64,000 nt of DNA from Chamaecyparis obtusa. Lineage: Eukaryota; Streptophyta; Pinopsida; Cupressales; Cupressaceae. Location of the stretch: positions 783,001 through 847,000 of the forward strand of contig BSBK01000520.1 in NCBI GenBank assembly GCA_027943335.1, given 5' to 3'. The position numbers and the translations under genes are program-made. The notes under the pieces were generated by a model, which was not told the origin of the DNA, did no database searches, and saw nothing but the letters and a program-made list of their open reading frames with translations. Below are positions 47,193 to 58,652 of the stretch, one piece after another (the stretch's first letter is position 1; every line of letters starts with the position of its first letter).

Positions 47193-48540
47193 TTAAGTGG
47201 AGGTACTGATGTCACCTAATCTAGTGGACGAGGTTTCACCGATAGTGTTACTTGACTCAGCATTCTCATTAGATGCCTTCTTCCACATTGTGTTCCTTAA
47301 CTTTGTAATTTCTACAATGTTATATCCACTCTCAAATATATGGTTTTCATTTGGTGCTCGGTCTCTGGAGTTCTTGCTTAAATGACCGACCTTGTGACAA
47401 TGCATACATGCCATTCCTACATTTGTCCAGTTTCTTGATTGTCCAATCTGACTCTTTCTATAATAGTTTTCTGCAATATGTCCATACCGACCACATACAG
47501 TAAAATTAGTCCATGTATTATAATCCCAAACATATTAGTTACCTTGTCTCTTCGGTTGATATGGCTTTCATTGTAGTTTCTCTTTAGGTGTCCAGACTTG
47601 TTTCATTTTTTCCTTGCAGTGTGACCATGCTTATTACAAGTATAGCATATTTTCTCCTCAGTAGTATTATTAGCAATGTCATTCTTCTTAGCTCTGCATT
47701 CATAAGCTGGATGTCCAAACTTACCACAGTAATAACAATATCCATTGAATTTAGGAATGACAGGAGGTTTACCTTGTGCTTTGCTTCTGCACACATTAGA
47801 TGTATGTCCTGGTTTTCCATAGTGATAACATGTCAACACTTTAGGTTTCTGACTTTGATTATTGTTGACTTTTTTAGCTTGTTGTGATGATTCTCCTTCA
47901 CTGGTGTAGCCTATACCGGCTCTGCTTCCAAATCTCCTTTGATTAGATAGGAAATCATCAATCTTTTTGGAACTGTCCTCATCTATCTTCATCATTTCAT
48001 TATATTTCTTTTGTATCCTTATTTCATTTCTCAGTTTTTCATTATCTTCTCTGAGTATTGCAACATCTTCAAGTCTTCTTGATAATTCTCCATTGACTCG
48101 ATTGATTTCTTGATTAACTATCATCATCTGATTTGATACTTGGAAGTGACGATCAGTGAGTCTCTGTATTTCACTTTCTTTTTCTTGGAGTTGTTCAGTC
48201 ATCAGTCTTCGGTCTTCAATAGCCAAATTCTGATCTTGTTCAGCTTGTCTAGCATTGTTCATGATTTCCACCATTCTCACCATTTGAGATTCATGACCGA
48301 TTTGAAGTGCTTTCACTTGCTCAGATAGATGCTGATTCTTTTCAGACAAGTTAGAGATTATGCTTTTGGATCCGTCAGAGATGCTTCTAGAGCTTGATCC
48401 GATATGATCAAATATTTCATTAATAGGTTCTTCATGATAACCGATTTCATTTAGCTGAATTGCAAGGTTCTTCCTTTCAACCAGTAATATCTTCAGTTCT
48501 TCCTTGGCTTGTTTATATTGTTCCACAAACATCTGTATTT
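47193..48540 (-). pseudogene. Gag-like protein with long coiled coil and five or more zinc knuckles
   Basis: 309 open codons from 48532: about 200 residues of coiled coil (SEKNQHLSEQVKALQIGHES, QLQEKESEIQRL), then knuckles CYHYGKPGHTSNVC (second Cys now Tyr), CYYCGKFGHPAYEC (intact) and CYTCNKHGHTARKK. After a stop at 47603, further knuckle text continues in other frames (CGRYGHIAENYY, and CMHCHKVGHLSKNS at about 47,405). No UBN2-type capsid is evident. It would bind RNA; the role as a packaging Gag is inferred from position next to the primer site. Confidence 0.75.
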
Positions 48541-48636
48541 GTATCTTCTAATTTTGAATAGTCTTGTCAAGCTTGTATCTCTCCATGACTTAGATCTTTA
48601 CCCTTCAGTGGTTAGATTGTTCAACAAGAGAACTAA

Positions 48637-48648
48637 GCTCTGATACCA
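48637..48648 (-). other. Primer-binding site of the pol-less element
   Basis: TGGTATCAGAGC on the - strand, two bases inside the 5' LTR end. Confidence 0.95.
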
Positions 48649-48650
48649 AT

Positions 48651-49882
48651 TTTTGGAATTAGGAGAGATAGGTACTGAGAGGGGAGGGGTGAATCAGTGC
48701 CTTCAAAAACTTGTAAAAACCTTTCAAATCTATAACTGTGTACTATGATAACCGATCAAAATAACTTGAATATAATTGCATAAATCAATCATCTAGTTAA
48801 CTTGAGAAAGTAAACAACATGAAATCAATATGACAATCACATAACACGAGTATTTTGATAACGCAGAAACCCTTGTAAGAAGGTAAAAATTACAGTGGGG
48901 ATGACACCCACAAATTCTTCACTACTGCAGATAGAAAAGGTTTGCCTGTTAAGGCTACAAGTTTTGATCACTTCTGGTGATCTTACCCTATTAGGAGTAA
49001 CATGTTAGATTACCTAGATCTACCTAGTTATAGGATTTTAACAACACTAATGAAGTGTGTACTCGGTTAAGAGATTTACATAAGACTATTAAGTCTACTC
49101 TGTTTAAGAGATTTATCAAAAACTCTATCACAATTGTCAAAAAGTAATAGGCAATTATCTGCTAGTTGACAACTCAATTGTCTGAAATAGATCTATAAGT
49201 GCTCATCAAAATATCACCTTATCTGTGATGATTCTTTACTCTATTCTGCTAGGTAGCCTTCTCTGATTCTGCTCAATTTGATATCCTCTGTATTCTGTTA
49301 TGCTTTGTAAACCGATTGACTTGAAGTTAGGCAATGGCTTCAAGTGCTCCATGATTCATATATATTAGTTCACTAACTTCATAAAATGGTGCGAACATAC
49401 AAAATATATAGTGTTCCATTTTTATCACTTTAGCAAAAATTAGGTTACAAAAATAATCATAACCCTAAGATCTACGGTGCAAAATTAACCTAGATCAACT
49501 ATTACAATAAGATAAATATTACATTTAATGAGTATCTTTTACAATAAATGCTCCTCGATCTTGGTAAACTATTTTACAATCTATTGTAACCATTTGCATA
49601 GAAGAATGTGCCATTTCAGATTACTATGCCATTTTCTGTGATCATTGGTAAACACTGTATACTTTTCTTGGTGTATACTACGATGCTCAGTGTTTACCGT
49701 CCCTCGATGTTGGTGTCAGTGTTGCTAGTGCTCAGTAAATTGTGTGATTTTCAGTGTAAAGGATTTACCGACTACTTCTATCTTACTTCTGGTTACCGAC
49801 CAACTCAATATAAGTAACCGACCGACCTATTTAATATCCTTTGATACTAATGACAACCTTAAATGCTCAATAGAGATTAACA
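48651..49882 (-). repeat. 5' LTR of the pol-less element
   Basis: Pairs with 41549-42779. Several TCGGT/GCTCGG motifs of the partner read TTGGT or CTCAG here, typical CpG loss; the terminal TG of the plus-strand left end is TT. Confidence 0.93.
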
Positions 49883-50870
49883 ACTATGAAAGAAGAACTT
49901 GATCAGATTATTAAGAATGACACTTGGGAAGTGGTCCCAAAACCTAGTGATAAAAATGTGATTGGAACAAAATGGATATTTAGAAACAAAATGAATGAAG
50001 ATGGTACAATTGTAAGAAACAAAGCAAGGTTATTATGTAAAGGATATGCACAAAGAGAAGGCATTGATTATTCAGACACATTTTCTCCTGTGAGAAGATT
50101 AGAAGCCATTAAGTTGTTTCTCACTTATGCTACAGTCAGAAACTTCAAAGTTTATCAGATGGATGTCAAGTCAGCATTCCTAAATGGAGATTTGAAAGAA
50201 GAAGTATACATTGAACAAGGAGAAGGGTTCACCTTATCAAACAGACCTGATATGGTATGCAGATTGAAGAAGGCCCTTTATGGACTTAAGCAAGCCCCTA
50301 GAGCATGTAATGAAAGATTAGATGGGTATCTAACAAAGATTGGATTCAAGAAAGGAGTAGCAAACTATAATCTATTCATAAGAGAGACATCTAAAGGTTT
50401 GTTACTTGTAGCCATATTTGTTGATGATATTATCTTTAGAGGTAATGACAAACTTAGCATTGAATTTTCTAAAGAGATGTAAAATGAATTTGAGATGAGT
50501 ATGATTGATCCTATCAAATACTTTTTTGGATCGAATGTTTAGTAGACAGAGAAAGGCATTTTTATTAATCAGTCCAAGTATGTGAAAAAAATATTAAAGA
50601 AATTCAAGATGGATGATTGCAAGCCAGTAGGGACTCCTATGATTACTAGATGCAAGCTTACAAAAGAAGATGACTCACCAGTAGTAGACATAACATTTTA
50701 CAAGTCTATGATTGGAAAACTTATCTATCTTATACAGACTAGACCTGATATTTCCAATGCAGTAGGCATAGTTGGAAGATTTGCAGCAGAGCCTAAACAA
50801 AGTCACTTCATGGAAATAAAAAGGATATTCAGATACTTGAAAGGCACTATAGACTATGGTCTATAGTATC
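49883..50870 (+). pseudogene. copia reverse transcriptase (continuation of the 37.6-kb element)
   Basis: Resumes at the nested element's right edge: [52 protein letters not shown] (usual Trp changed) and IFVDDIIFRGND with the catalytic Asp pair. Stops at 50480 (TAA) and near 50,540 interrupt it before MDDCKPVGTPMIT. Confidence 0.9.
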
Positions 50871-50896
50871 CTAATTTAGAAAATGATTAGCTTCAT

Positions 50897-51370
50897 GTGT
50901 ACACTGATGCAGATTGGGTAGGATGCATTGATGATAGAAAGAGTACATCAGGAGGAGCAGTGTTTGTTGGTGATAGACTTGTCACTTGGACAAGAAAGAA
51001 ACAAAACTATATTTCTCACTCAATAGCAGAAGTAGAGTATGTTACAACAACCTTGAATTGTTCTACAATTGTTTGGATCAAGCATATGATAAAGGATTTT
51101 GGAATTCAGATTGATTATCCTATTGTTATTCATTGTGATAACACTAGCACTATCAATATGTTAAAGAACCCTATGATGCATGCAAAGAAAAAACACATTG
51201 AGATCAAGTATCACTTCCTAAGAGAGAAAGTGGGAGAGAATGAAGTCAAGTTGGACTATGTGAACACTAAAGATCGGTTGGCAAATATTTTCAAAAAACC
51301 CTTGCCAAAGGATACTTTTGAGTATTTCAGGGAGAAGTTAGGAGTAATTCCCTTCCCTGATTCTACTTAG
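50897..51370 (+). CDS. copia RNase H, 157 codons open
   Basis: YTDADWVGCIDDRKSTSGG, IAEVEYVTTTLN and IHCDNTSTIN hold three acidic sites; the fourth is changed in RLANIFKKPLPKDTFEYF (usual ADIFTKPL, so Asp to Asn). It ends at TAG 51368 and is followed by the 3' untranslated tract and LTR. Confidence 0.88.
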   Translation: MYTDADWVGCIDDRKSTSGGAVFVGDRLVTWTRKKQNYISHSIAEVEYVTTTLNCSTIVWIKHMIKDFGIQIDYPIVIHCDNTSTINMLKNPMMHAKKKHIEIKYHFLREKVGENEVKLDYVNTKDRLANIFKKPLPKDTFEYFREKLGVIPFPDST

Positions 51371-51723
51371 AAGAAAGAAGGAAAGGCATCAGTCCTCAAG
51401 GACTGATGGAAGGTTGACTACTCCACTTTAGGAGTATTACTGGTGCTTAAAATGAATGGCACCCTTTTCCATTGATGTCAAAGGGGGAGTATTATAGAGT
51501 CATGAAAAACAAAAGAAAAAGATGGAATAATATACTAAGGGGGAGTAGTATTTAGTAGTACAGTTAAGGAAATGGAGAATATTGGAAATCATTGCAAAAA
51601 ATGGAGGATTCATCTTTGGGGGAGTTTTGAAGAGGAAATGGAGAATGTTATAAAAGAAATGTTCATTTGGGTTGGTGGTAGTTTTTCATTCCACATGTTG
51701 CCATCAATGCCAAAGCGGGAGAT

Positions 51724-53015
51724 TGTTGGAGATTTTCCAGCAGGCCAGTACTGACTATATGTTTGTCATTAATGGCAACATATGGAAAGTAGCATGCACA
51801 AAAGTCTTATGAAGTAAGCTTTCAGTATATGTAGCATGGACATGATATCAGCATGATATCATGGGCGTAGAGGTTTACTATTAGTACAGATAGTTATATA
51901 GCAGCTTGTGTCAGTAGTGTTCCTAATAGAGTAACAGATAGTTTTCTAGGCATGGATGTCTGTACAATTGTCATGAAGGCTTACACCCTTGGATATGTGA
52001 TGAAGACATGTTATTAATGTTTAAGTTATGGACGCATAGTCAGATATTTGGTATAAGTGAAGTTATGTAGTTGCTATTCGCCAGTAGCAGTTTCCTGCAT
52101 TTATTCAGAAGAGCCAACAAAGATTTTATTGGTTCTTGAGTTGTGCCTATCTTTAGGGTATGTGTCCTCAAAGTTAAGCTTAGAGGAGAGTTATTGATGT
52201 TTGGTTAAGAGTGCATGAGTTAATTCATCTTGAGGAGAAAGTTTTAGTTGTTTTGGTAGAGCCGACAATGTGTAGCGCGCGTCTACATTTATCTTATTAA
52301 GACAGGTCCCAGAATGTGTTGCATACATAATGTTTTTTGGAGTTTTTTATGATTTCTCTATTATGATTTCAAGGTGGTTCTAACAGGCTGACTTGATTAT
52401 ATCATTTAGAGAGAAGATACTTATAGGTAGTCATTTGTGATTATTGAAGTGTGGTTCATGGTTGATGAAGTAGAGCAGAGAAGAGTGTGTGAAGTGCTGA
52501 ACCATCAAAAGAAGGTCTATGTGACCAAGTGAAGTATGTGTGCTATTCATTGGAACTGATTCAGATAGAAGGTCTAAGCGCAGTTCACCAAGATCCAGAT
52601 ATAGTGTGTATTTGTTAAATAGAAGGTTGTAGCCTTCACCCCTTAGAGCAGTGACCTCTTGGACAATGCATCCTCTCCCCTAATAGGGACAATTGTAAAA
52701 GACTCCTAATAGGGTTTGACCCTTGACCAGGTCTACTATACTAAATATATTATAAAGCAACTCCTAATAGGGTTAAGGATCTTCTAGCAAGGATCATAAT
52801 ACACTAGTACAGAATATTAGTGGGTGTCAATTCCCATCGGGGTTTTTACCTTTTTGGGTTTCCCCATAACCAAAATATTTGTGATGTTCAAGTGTTGTTT
52901 CATTGTGTTTATGATTTATGTTTAAGTATACTTAATTGGATAAATAATTGAGTCTTGTAGATAACTGATTCACCCCCCCCCCCCTCTCAGTTATCTCTTG
53001 GGACTATTCCTAACA
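51724..53015 (+). repeat. 3' LTR of nested copia (37.6 kb)
   Basis: Begins TGTTGGAGATTTTCC after CAAAGCGGGAGAT (polypurine tract with one C); carries a long C-run near 52,972-52,984; ends CCTAACA. Confidence 0.95.
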
Positions 53016-53020
53016 AGTTA

Positions 53021-53968
53021 TGTGCAGAAGATCACAGATTTGAGATACCAATGCACTACTTTGCCAGGATCGACTCTGAGGAACCAGGAAAGAACCCCAG
53101 GAGGTGAGTATCAAGTATCAAAAGGGAAGACTTTACCAAGATCATTGAGTCTATAATAGCTTCTGTGAAGCACATTGCCTTTGATCTTTCCACACAGATT
53201 AGAGAAAGATTCCCTCTAGTCAAACTACTTGAATCTATGGCTATTGTGTTTCCTCAATATTAGAATCTGAATAGTCTGAAAGATTTAAAAACTAACCTAC
53301 TAACTTTGATAGATCATTTATGCAAAACCAAAGAGTTAAATGGAGTAACTCTAAATGGAATTTTAGATGAAAATCATTTGAGAGAGAAATCAGGTCATTT
53401 TTCACTGACAATGAGGGGAAAATATAATATTATGCAGAACCCTCGCGAAGATGGATTAGTATCAAGGCTTTGGAAAAATCTAGGTAAGAGCGAAATGTTG
53501 ATTGATTCAATATCAGAATATTTCAAGCTTTTTGATTTATGTTTGACCATGATATTGGGGTTGATGGAGGATGAGATAGTTTTTAGTGCTTTGGAATTCC
53601 TAAAGTCAAAGCTAAGAAACAAACTAGACAAGAATCTGGAAAATTGCTTGAGGCTCTATATATCTAGGTATGAAGTCAATACTTTTCCTTATGAAAGGGC
53701 ACTAAAATTGTGGAGGAAGAAATGTCAGAGAAGAGGATTGGACAACATTTCAAAACAAAGTGGGACTGGGAGTGGGAATTCTAGAGACAATGATGTCATT
53801 GACTCATGTACTGGTATTGGTACTACTAGCGGTGAACATATGTTAAGCGAAGGTATGCAGAGTGAAGAAAACAAATTGAAGAACCAAGGAAGCTATGAAG
53901 TTGATGGCGATGAATCTGAAGATCTCAATGATGATATGATCTGGCAGCTTGAACTTGAACCGTTGTAG
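53021..53968 (+). pseudogene. hAT-like transposase gene, part 2 (C-terminal)
   Basis: Directly continues the frame broken at 37581 once the copia and one AGTTA are removed. TGA at 53105 and TAG at 53261 interrupt; the latter is in FPQY*NLN, where the family has Trp. The open end (53306-53968) has the hAT dimerisation signature: VSRLWKNLGKSEMLIDSISE, LGLMEDEIVFSALEF and LKSKLRNKLDKNLENCLRLY. The Ser/Gly/Asp-rich tail ends at TAG 53966. Total about 930 codons with part 1. Confidence 0.85.
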
Positions 53969-54921
53969 AAGTAGTAGGTCCTAGGTATTTATTAAGCCTT
54001 TTCCTAAAGTCTACTGTCAATTTCTGTATCTCAGCATCAATCATGCATAATAGAATATTCCAATGTCAAAAACATGAATGTGGTTGATAATTTCATCAAG
54101 ATTCAATTCCATAATTAATAATGGTTTTCATTTGCATTATTCAACTCATATGGTACAATTCTTGTAGATTTTTCATTATTTTTTTTGACAACATAGCAAT
54201 TCATGTGTTACAATTCTTAGAAATACTGATTCTCATTAATTTAATTACAAATATGATACAATGTAACAATTCATTCATTAATACTAGTAAGAACATAAGT
54301 TACAACTCTGTGATTTTGTTTACAAAATTTAATGACTCAATGCCCATTGGCAATTTGGCACATTTCCCAATTTCAATTTCATTACCCTAAGCCAATGACC
54401 TTGAATTCCCTTTTATAAAAATAAGGGAGCAATAATAGCTTCAGGTCGATTTGCCTAATGTGAAGTCTCAAAATCTAAATCAATAAGACAACTACAAGCC
54501 TACAACTATAGTTGTACATTTCAATTTTTTGCATTTGATAGGCAATAGCATCTGCAACATTGATCCTGTTCAAAAAACAAAGTTTAAACTTGTTACTTTA
54601 AACTCAATTCTAGTATTTAGGATAATATCAAAGATATATACTAAAGATATAGAGATGATTGAAATTGAAAGTACTTTCACATACTATGATTGATGAGATT
54701 GAGATGATTCTGTCAGTTTCTTTAGTATGCTCCATTCTTCATCAGTTGGAAGGGAAAAATTTGTGATGTTATAGTAAATGACTAGCACCCTCATCAACAA
54801 TCCATACTTGGAAGAGTGAGTTGAAAGCAATGTTCTTTCCATTACTGCATTCAAATTTTTCCATGTTTTGATGCACTTTGCAATGCCTTCATAAGTTTTG
54901 TCCTGAGGAAGCTTGCCTCAA
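53969..54921. other. AT-rich stretch between the hAT-like gene and the - strand relic
   Basis: No gene or repeat recognised; presumably the 3' flank of the hAT-like gene and the 3' end of the relic to the right. Confidence 0.4.
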
Positions 54922-55630
54922 TCAGACGTCATTGTGTCCTCCAAATTTCTTTTTGTAAACTTCTCTTCCCAAGAAATTCTTTGTTGAGTAATCAGGACTA
55001 GGACTCGGCAAACCAAGAGATATCAATTTGGTTGTTTTACTATTCATCTTGGCGAGCTTTGTCCCGAATGAGGCAAGACTTTCCTCTGCTTTTGTTAGTT
55101 TTTGACATTTTTGAAAGACAGAGTTCACCTTTATTGTTGCACCAATGCGGTCCTGAATTCCCTTACTTGCCAAATTCCTGTCACTGGATCTGTTGATTTC
55201 TTGCTTTATCTGCTTTGTAGTTTTATGTCTTTGAAAAAAAATAAATTTCTTCTCAATGTACTCATTCAGCTTTCCGAAAACATCTCTAAGACTTTCATTT
55301 AGTTCAAACCAATCACACAACCTATCACTAGATATCTTTATTTTCCCCTGGAAGAATTTTTTTATTTTCTTGAATATATTATTTACATGGTCATTCAAGT
55401 TGTTTTCATAATTTTTAATTATATTATTTTCCTTCTTTAGGTCTTCTCTCATTTTTGACAACAAGTGTTCACTATGTTGTTTTATTTCCTCTGCTTTCTC
55501 TTCCCACTGTTTTGCTTTCACTTCCCACTGTTTTGTTTTTACCCTCTCATTCTCCAATTCTTTCTTTAAGTTATTGGTTGCATGTCTCGCATTCCCCAAT
55601 TTTTTGTATAAACTTAATGAAGATGATTTT
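54922..55630 (-). pseudogene. Coiled-coil end of the accessory-protein relic
   Basis: 225 open codons from 55599 (NNLKKELENERVKTKQWEVK, QWEEKAEEIKQHSEHLLSKM), then FFQGKIKISSDRLCDWFELN, ending GLPSPSPDYSTKNFLGREV. Coding continues upstream in frame to 55630 (KSSSLSLYKKLG) and resumes beyond the inserted gypsy at 59685 (coiled-coil text LREKLEQSKKKLEDEKVM), so the insertion split one coiled-coil gene. Confidence 0.6.
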
Positions 55631-56662
55631 TGACATAGGGAAGGGATGGATAATCTAATAATGGATGGTCCAAACCTACACTACTAATTATAACAACAAC
55701 AAGCACAATGGACTACAACAAGATAATGATTCAAAACTGAATTTCATTCAACATGTCCGACTGTAAGGCCTTCCAAGTTTCGGCCTTATACAATGAAATT
55801 ACAAAGTATCTCAATAATCTTCTAGCTAGTCCAGATCTGAAACACATCAGCAACTAATGGAAACACTAAAGAAAATTTAAACTTGAGCTCGCAAGCCTCC
55901 AAGCAATCTGCTTGTCTCCAAGTATGCAAACCACTAGCTCTGCTATTACAATATCAGATAAAACATCTGATCTACAAGATCTCGCAAGATCCTATTTTGT
56001 TTCTAATCTCTTTCTACTATCAATCTACCATCATCATACCTACAAAACATCTACCCAAGCTCTCAATATATAGCCAGCAAAGCCAAAAGTCGGCCAGTTA
56101 GGCTTTTAATTACATTATAGGTCCAGTCCAATAAGAGAAACCAAAACTAATGCAAAAATGATCAAAAATTAATGTACCTTTGGATTTAGGTCCACACATG
56201 ACCCAAGCACATGCCCTTAACTATGAAAGGCCCCATTTCATCACACAGAACTGTGCAAGAAGAAATACTCCATGTTTCACGTGAAAATAGCCAGAAAATA
56301 GGTCCCCAAGAAAAATGGTCATAAAGTTTTACTCATAATGAATTAGGACTTGTGCTCTTGGAAAAAGATATTATTTTAGGTCCTCTTTAAGGCCATAAGA
56401 GAGAATTTTGATTGATTAAGGATCAAGATCTCCACGACGTGCAATCAACACCAAAACTACAGGAAAATACGACTCCGATGGCAAGTAAAACAACTCCAAC
56501 TTTGAAATGGTCCATCCAATCCTTATGAGATCTTAGGAGAAGGTTCCAAAATAGGTCCTCAAAATCATGTAAGCTTTTGACACCATGAAACCAACAAATG
56601 CAAGAATTATAATGAAAATAAAAGAAAACATGAAATGTTTTTGGTTGATGCAAGATTTCTCA
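55631..56662 (-). repeat. 3' LTR of the short gypsy element
   Basis: Plus-strand ends TGACATAGGG and GATTTCTCA; pairs with 58653-59684. Confidence 0.9.
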
Positions 56663-56782
56663 TGAACTTTTGAAAGGAATCAGAATAGGTATGCCATATC
56701 TGTTCTTAACCCATATCTCCTCTTGTCCTTCATTCCATGCTATCTTTACTTTATCCACTTTCACACTCAAAAAATTAGCTTG

Positions 56783-57300
56783 TCATGCACTTTTCTCATC
56801 TTTCCTTCCTGCTACCAACAGATTTTGATTCTGACTATCTTTTCCACTTTTTATTACACCAACACTTTGGGGAATCACATATTCTCTAGACTTAATAATC
56901 ATCTCGGCATCATCTGCACTCCTCTCTATCACTAGTGCCATCATTTGTTGCACTATCTTTTTCAGAAAGTCCATCTTCCTCTTAATCTCTATAAATTCCT
57001 CAACTATGTCATTCTCTTTTTCTTTCAAACTTAGCTTCCTTTCATCCATAGGAATAGGTTCATCAACTCTCTACTCTTGATGTTTGTCATAAGGAAAACA
57101 CTTGATAAATCCACATCCCTTAGCTCCAACTTCCTTCAAGGGTAATAACTTATGCCTAGATCCACCATGCATTATCACATATGTATTCACATGACCATCA
57201 AACAAAAAATGTCTATCAAATTGCCAAGGTCTCCCAAGCAATAGATGACAAGAATCCATAGGCAATATATCACACAATATTTCATCATGATAAGATCCAA
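56783..57300 (-). pseudogene. Post-protease fragment of the short gypsy element
   Basis: 57277-57071 reads CDILPMDSCHLLLGRPWQFD, the conserved end of plant gypsy protease (LPM..CHLLLGRPWQ). After it comes a Lys/Glu-rich helical piece (57049-56783) with no RT signature, directly next to the LTR region, so the rest of pol has been deleted. Confidence 0.7.
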
Positions 57301-57301
57301 T

Positions 57302-57862
57302 CTAAAAATTAACCAAGCATTGTTCTTCAATCCTAACCTTAGACACATCTTGTATCCAACTAATGTGATAAGGATTAGGATGTTTCCTTCTTTCCAAATT
57401 CAACTTACTAACCATTTCTTCTAAAACAAAGTTCTCAAAACTGCCACCATCAACTATAACATTACATACCTTATCCTTGCACTTACATCTGGTTCTGAAC
57501 AAATTTCTTCTTTGTACTAGTTCCTGGACACATGTAGCCAACCTTATAGTGAGAAAAAATTCACCTTGTTCTGCAACATTCTCAATGTTTTGTTCAGCAG
57601 TTAATGCAACTCTTTTCTTAGGACATTCAAAACTTCTATGACCTTGTTCACCACATTGATAAAAAGTAAAAGTGAACTCATTTCTCCTTCTCCCTCTCTG
57701 TCCAACATTGTAGTTATTAGAAGCTGGACCACTGCTATATCCTTCATCATTCTTCTTAGGATTGCCTCCAGCAACTGTTTCATCAGTCGTTCTACTTTTG
57801 TTCCTATTATTTTGTCTTCCTTCAAACCCCTTGTTGAACTTCTCCTTAATCTTCAATGCCAT
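57302..57862 (-). pseudogene. gypsy gag end, zinc knuckle and protease
   Basis: GAG tail (ALKIKEKFNKGFEGRQNNRN), then knuckle FYQCGEQGHRSFECPKKR, whose first Cys is Tyr. Protease follows: VCNVIVDGGSFENFVLEEMV, with DGG in place of the usual DSG. It is typical of plant gypsy elements of the chromovirus side, judging by the gag and LGRPWQ text. Confidence 0.8.
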
Positions 57863-58146
57863 CTAATAAGAATCTCCTATAGTTCTCATCTAAACAGTAA
57901 GTAACTCTTCTTGAATACTAGGTAGATCAAGCCATAAACATACCTAGCAACCTTCTCTTTGTCAGCTTTAGAATGACCATTCCTAATCAGGAGTCTGTAA
58001 AACTCTTCAGTATACTCTTGCACTGATTTGTTTATCTACTTCAAAGCTTGCATCTTTTTAAACATCTCCAATTCATAATCCACTGGAATGAATTGCTCCT
58101 TCAACTTTTCAACCATTCGGTTCCATGTAGTGATCTTTTCCTTTCC

Positions 58147-58602
58147 TCATCTACTTATTTCCAATTGAACTTCCCTCCACCAAATATTTGCATGACCTTT
58201 CAACTTAGTCTTTGCAAATCGAACTCTATCAGGATCTTCTATTTCTTCATACTCAAAATATTCATCTATCTCATTAATCCAATCAATCAACTCTTTTGTC
58301 CTAAGGCTTCCAACAAATGTAGAAACTTCAATCTTAGGTCTCTTCCAAATTTTAGACATAGCCTTCAGAATTCTACTTTCTTCTAGATCTCTGACTTCTT
58401 CTATAGCTTCTTCAAATTGATCTTCTTCAGAATCATCATTTTCATCCTTCAAGGTAGTCTTCTTTCTCAATTCCTCTTGCAGATCTTGCACTTGTTTCTG
58501 CAAAGCCCTAAAATCATCAAGACTGAATTCTCCAATAGATTCTTCCTCTGAGATCTCATGAGCTCTCCTCGGAGGCATCTTCAATACAAGTTCATAGTGC
58601 AA
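58147..58602 (-). pseudogene. gag: gypsy gag N-terminal part
   Basis: Starts near MPPRRAHEISEEESIGEFSL. A coiled coil (FRALQKQVQDLQEELRKK) is followed by the retrotransposon gag capsid signature: STFVGSLRTKELIDWINEID, then EYFEYEEIEDPDRVRFAKTK and GHANIWWREV. A TGA/TAG just after 58147 and frame changes separate it from the block at 57862. Confidence 0.85.
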
Positions 58603-58652
58603 ACAACCTCAATTGGTTTACACACTCAAGATCTTCTATATCTGATACCACT

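Larger units (their letters stand above)
41549..49882 (-). mobile_element. Pol-less element with copia-type LTRs, nested in copia pol
   Basis: LTRs of 1,231-1,232 bp, - strand orientation, with initiator-Met primer site and polypurine tract. Target duplication is GCTAT (41544-41548) against ACTAT (49883-49887); removing the insert restores the copia frame across HDA|MKEELDQI. Internal 5.87 kb codes for a gag-like multi-knuckle protein and a large unknown ORF, with no PR, RT, RNH or INT. It would be non-autonomous, depending on another element for its enzymes. Confidence 0.9.
37582..53015 (+). mobile_element. Ty1/copia element inserted in the hAT-like gene
   Basis: LTRs of about 1.29 kb (TGTTGGAGATTT...CCTAACA), with perfect target duplication AGTTA at 37577-37581 and 53016-53020. 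Its own pol is split at 41548/49883 by a nested element. Without that insert it is about 7.1 kb. Confidence 0.95.
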
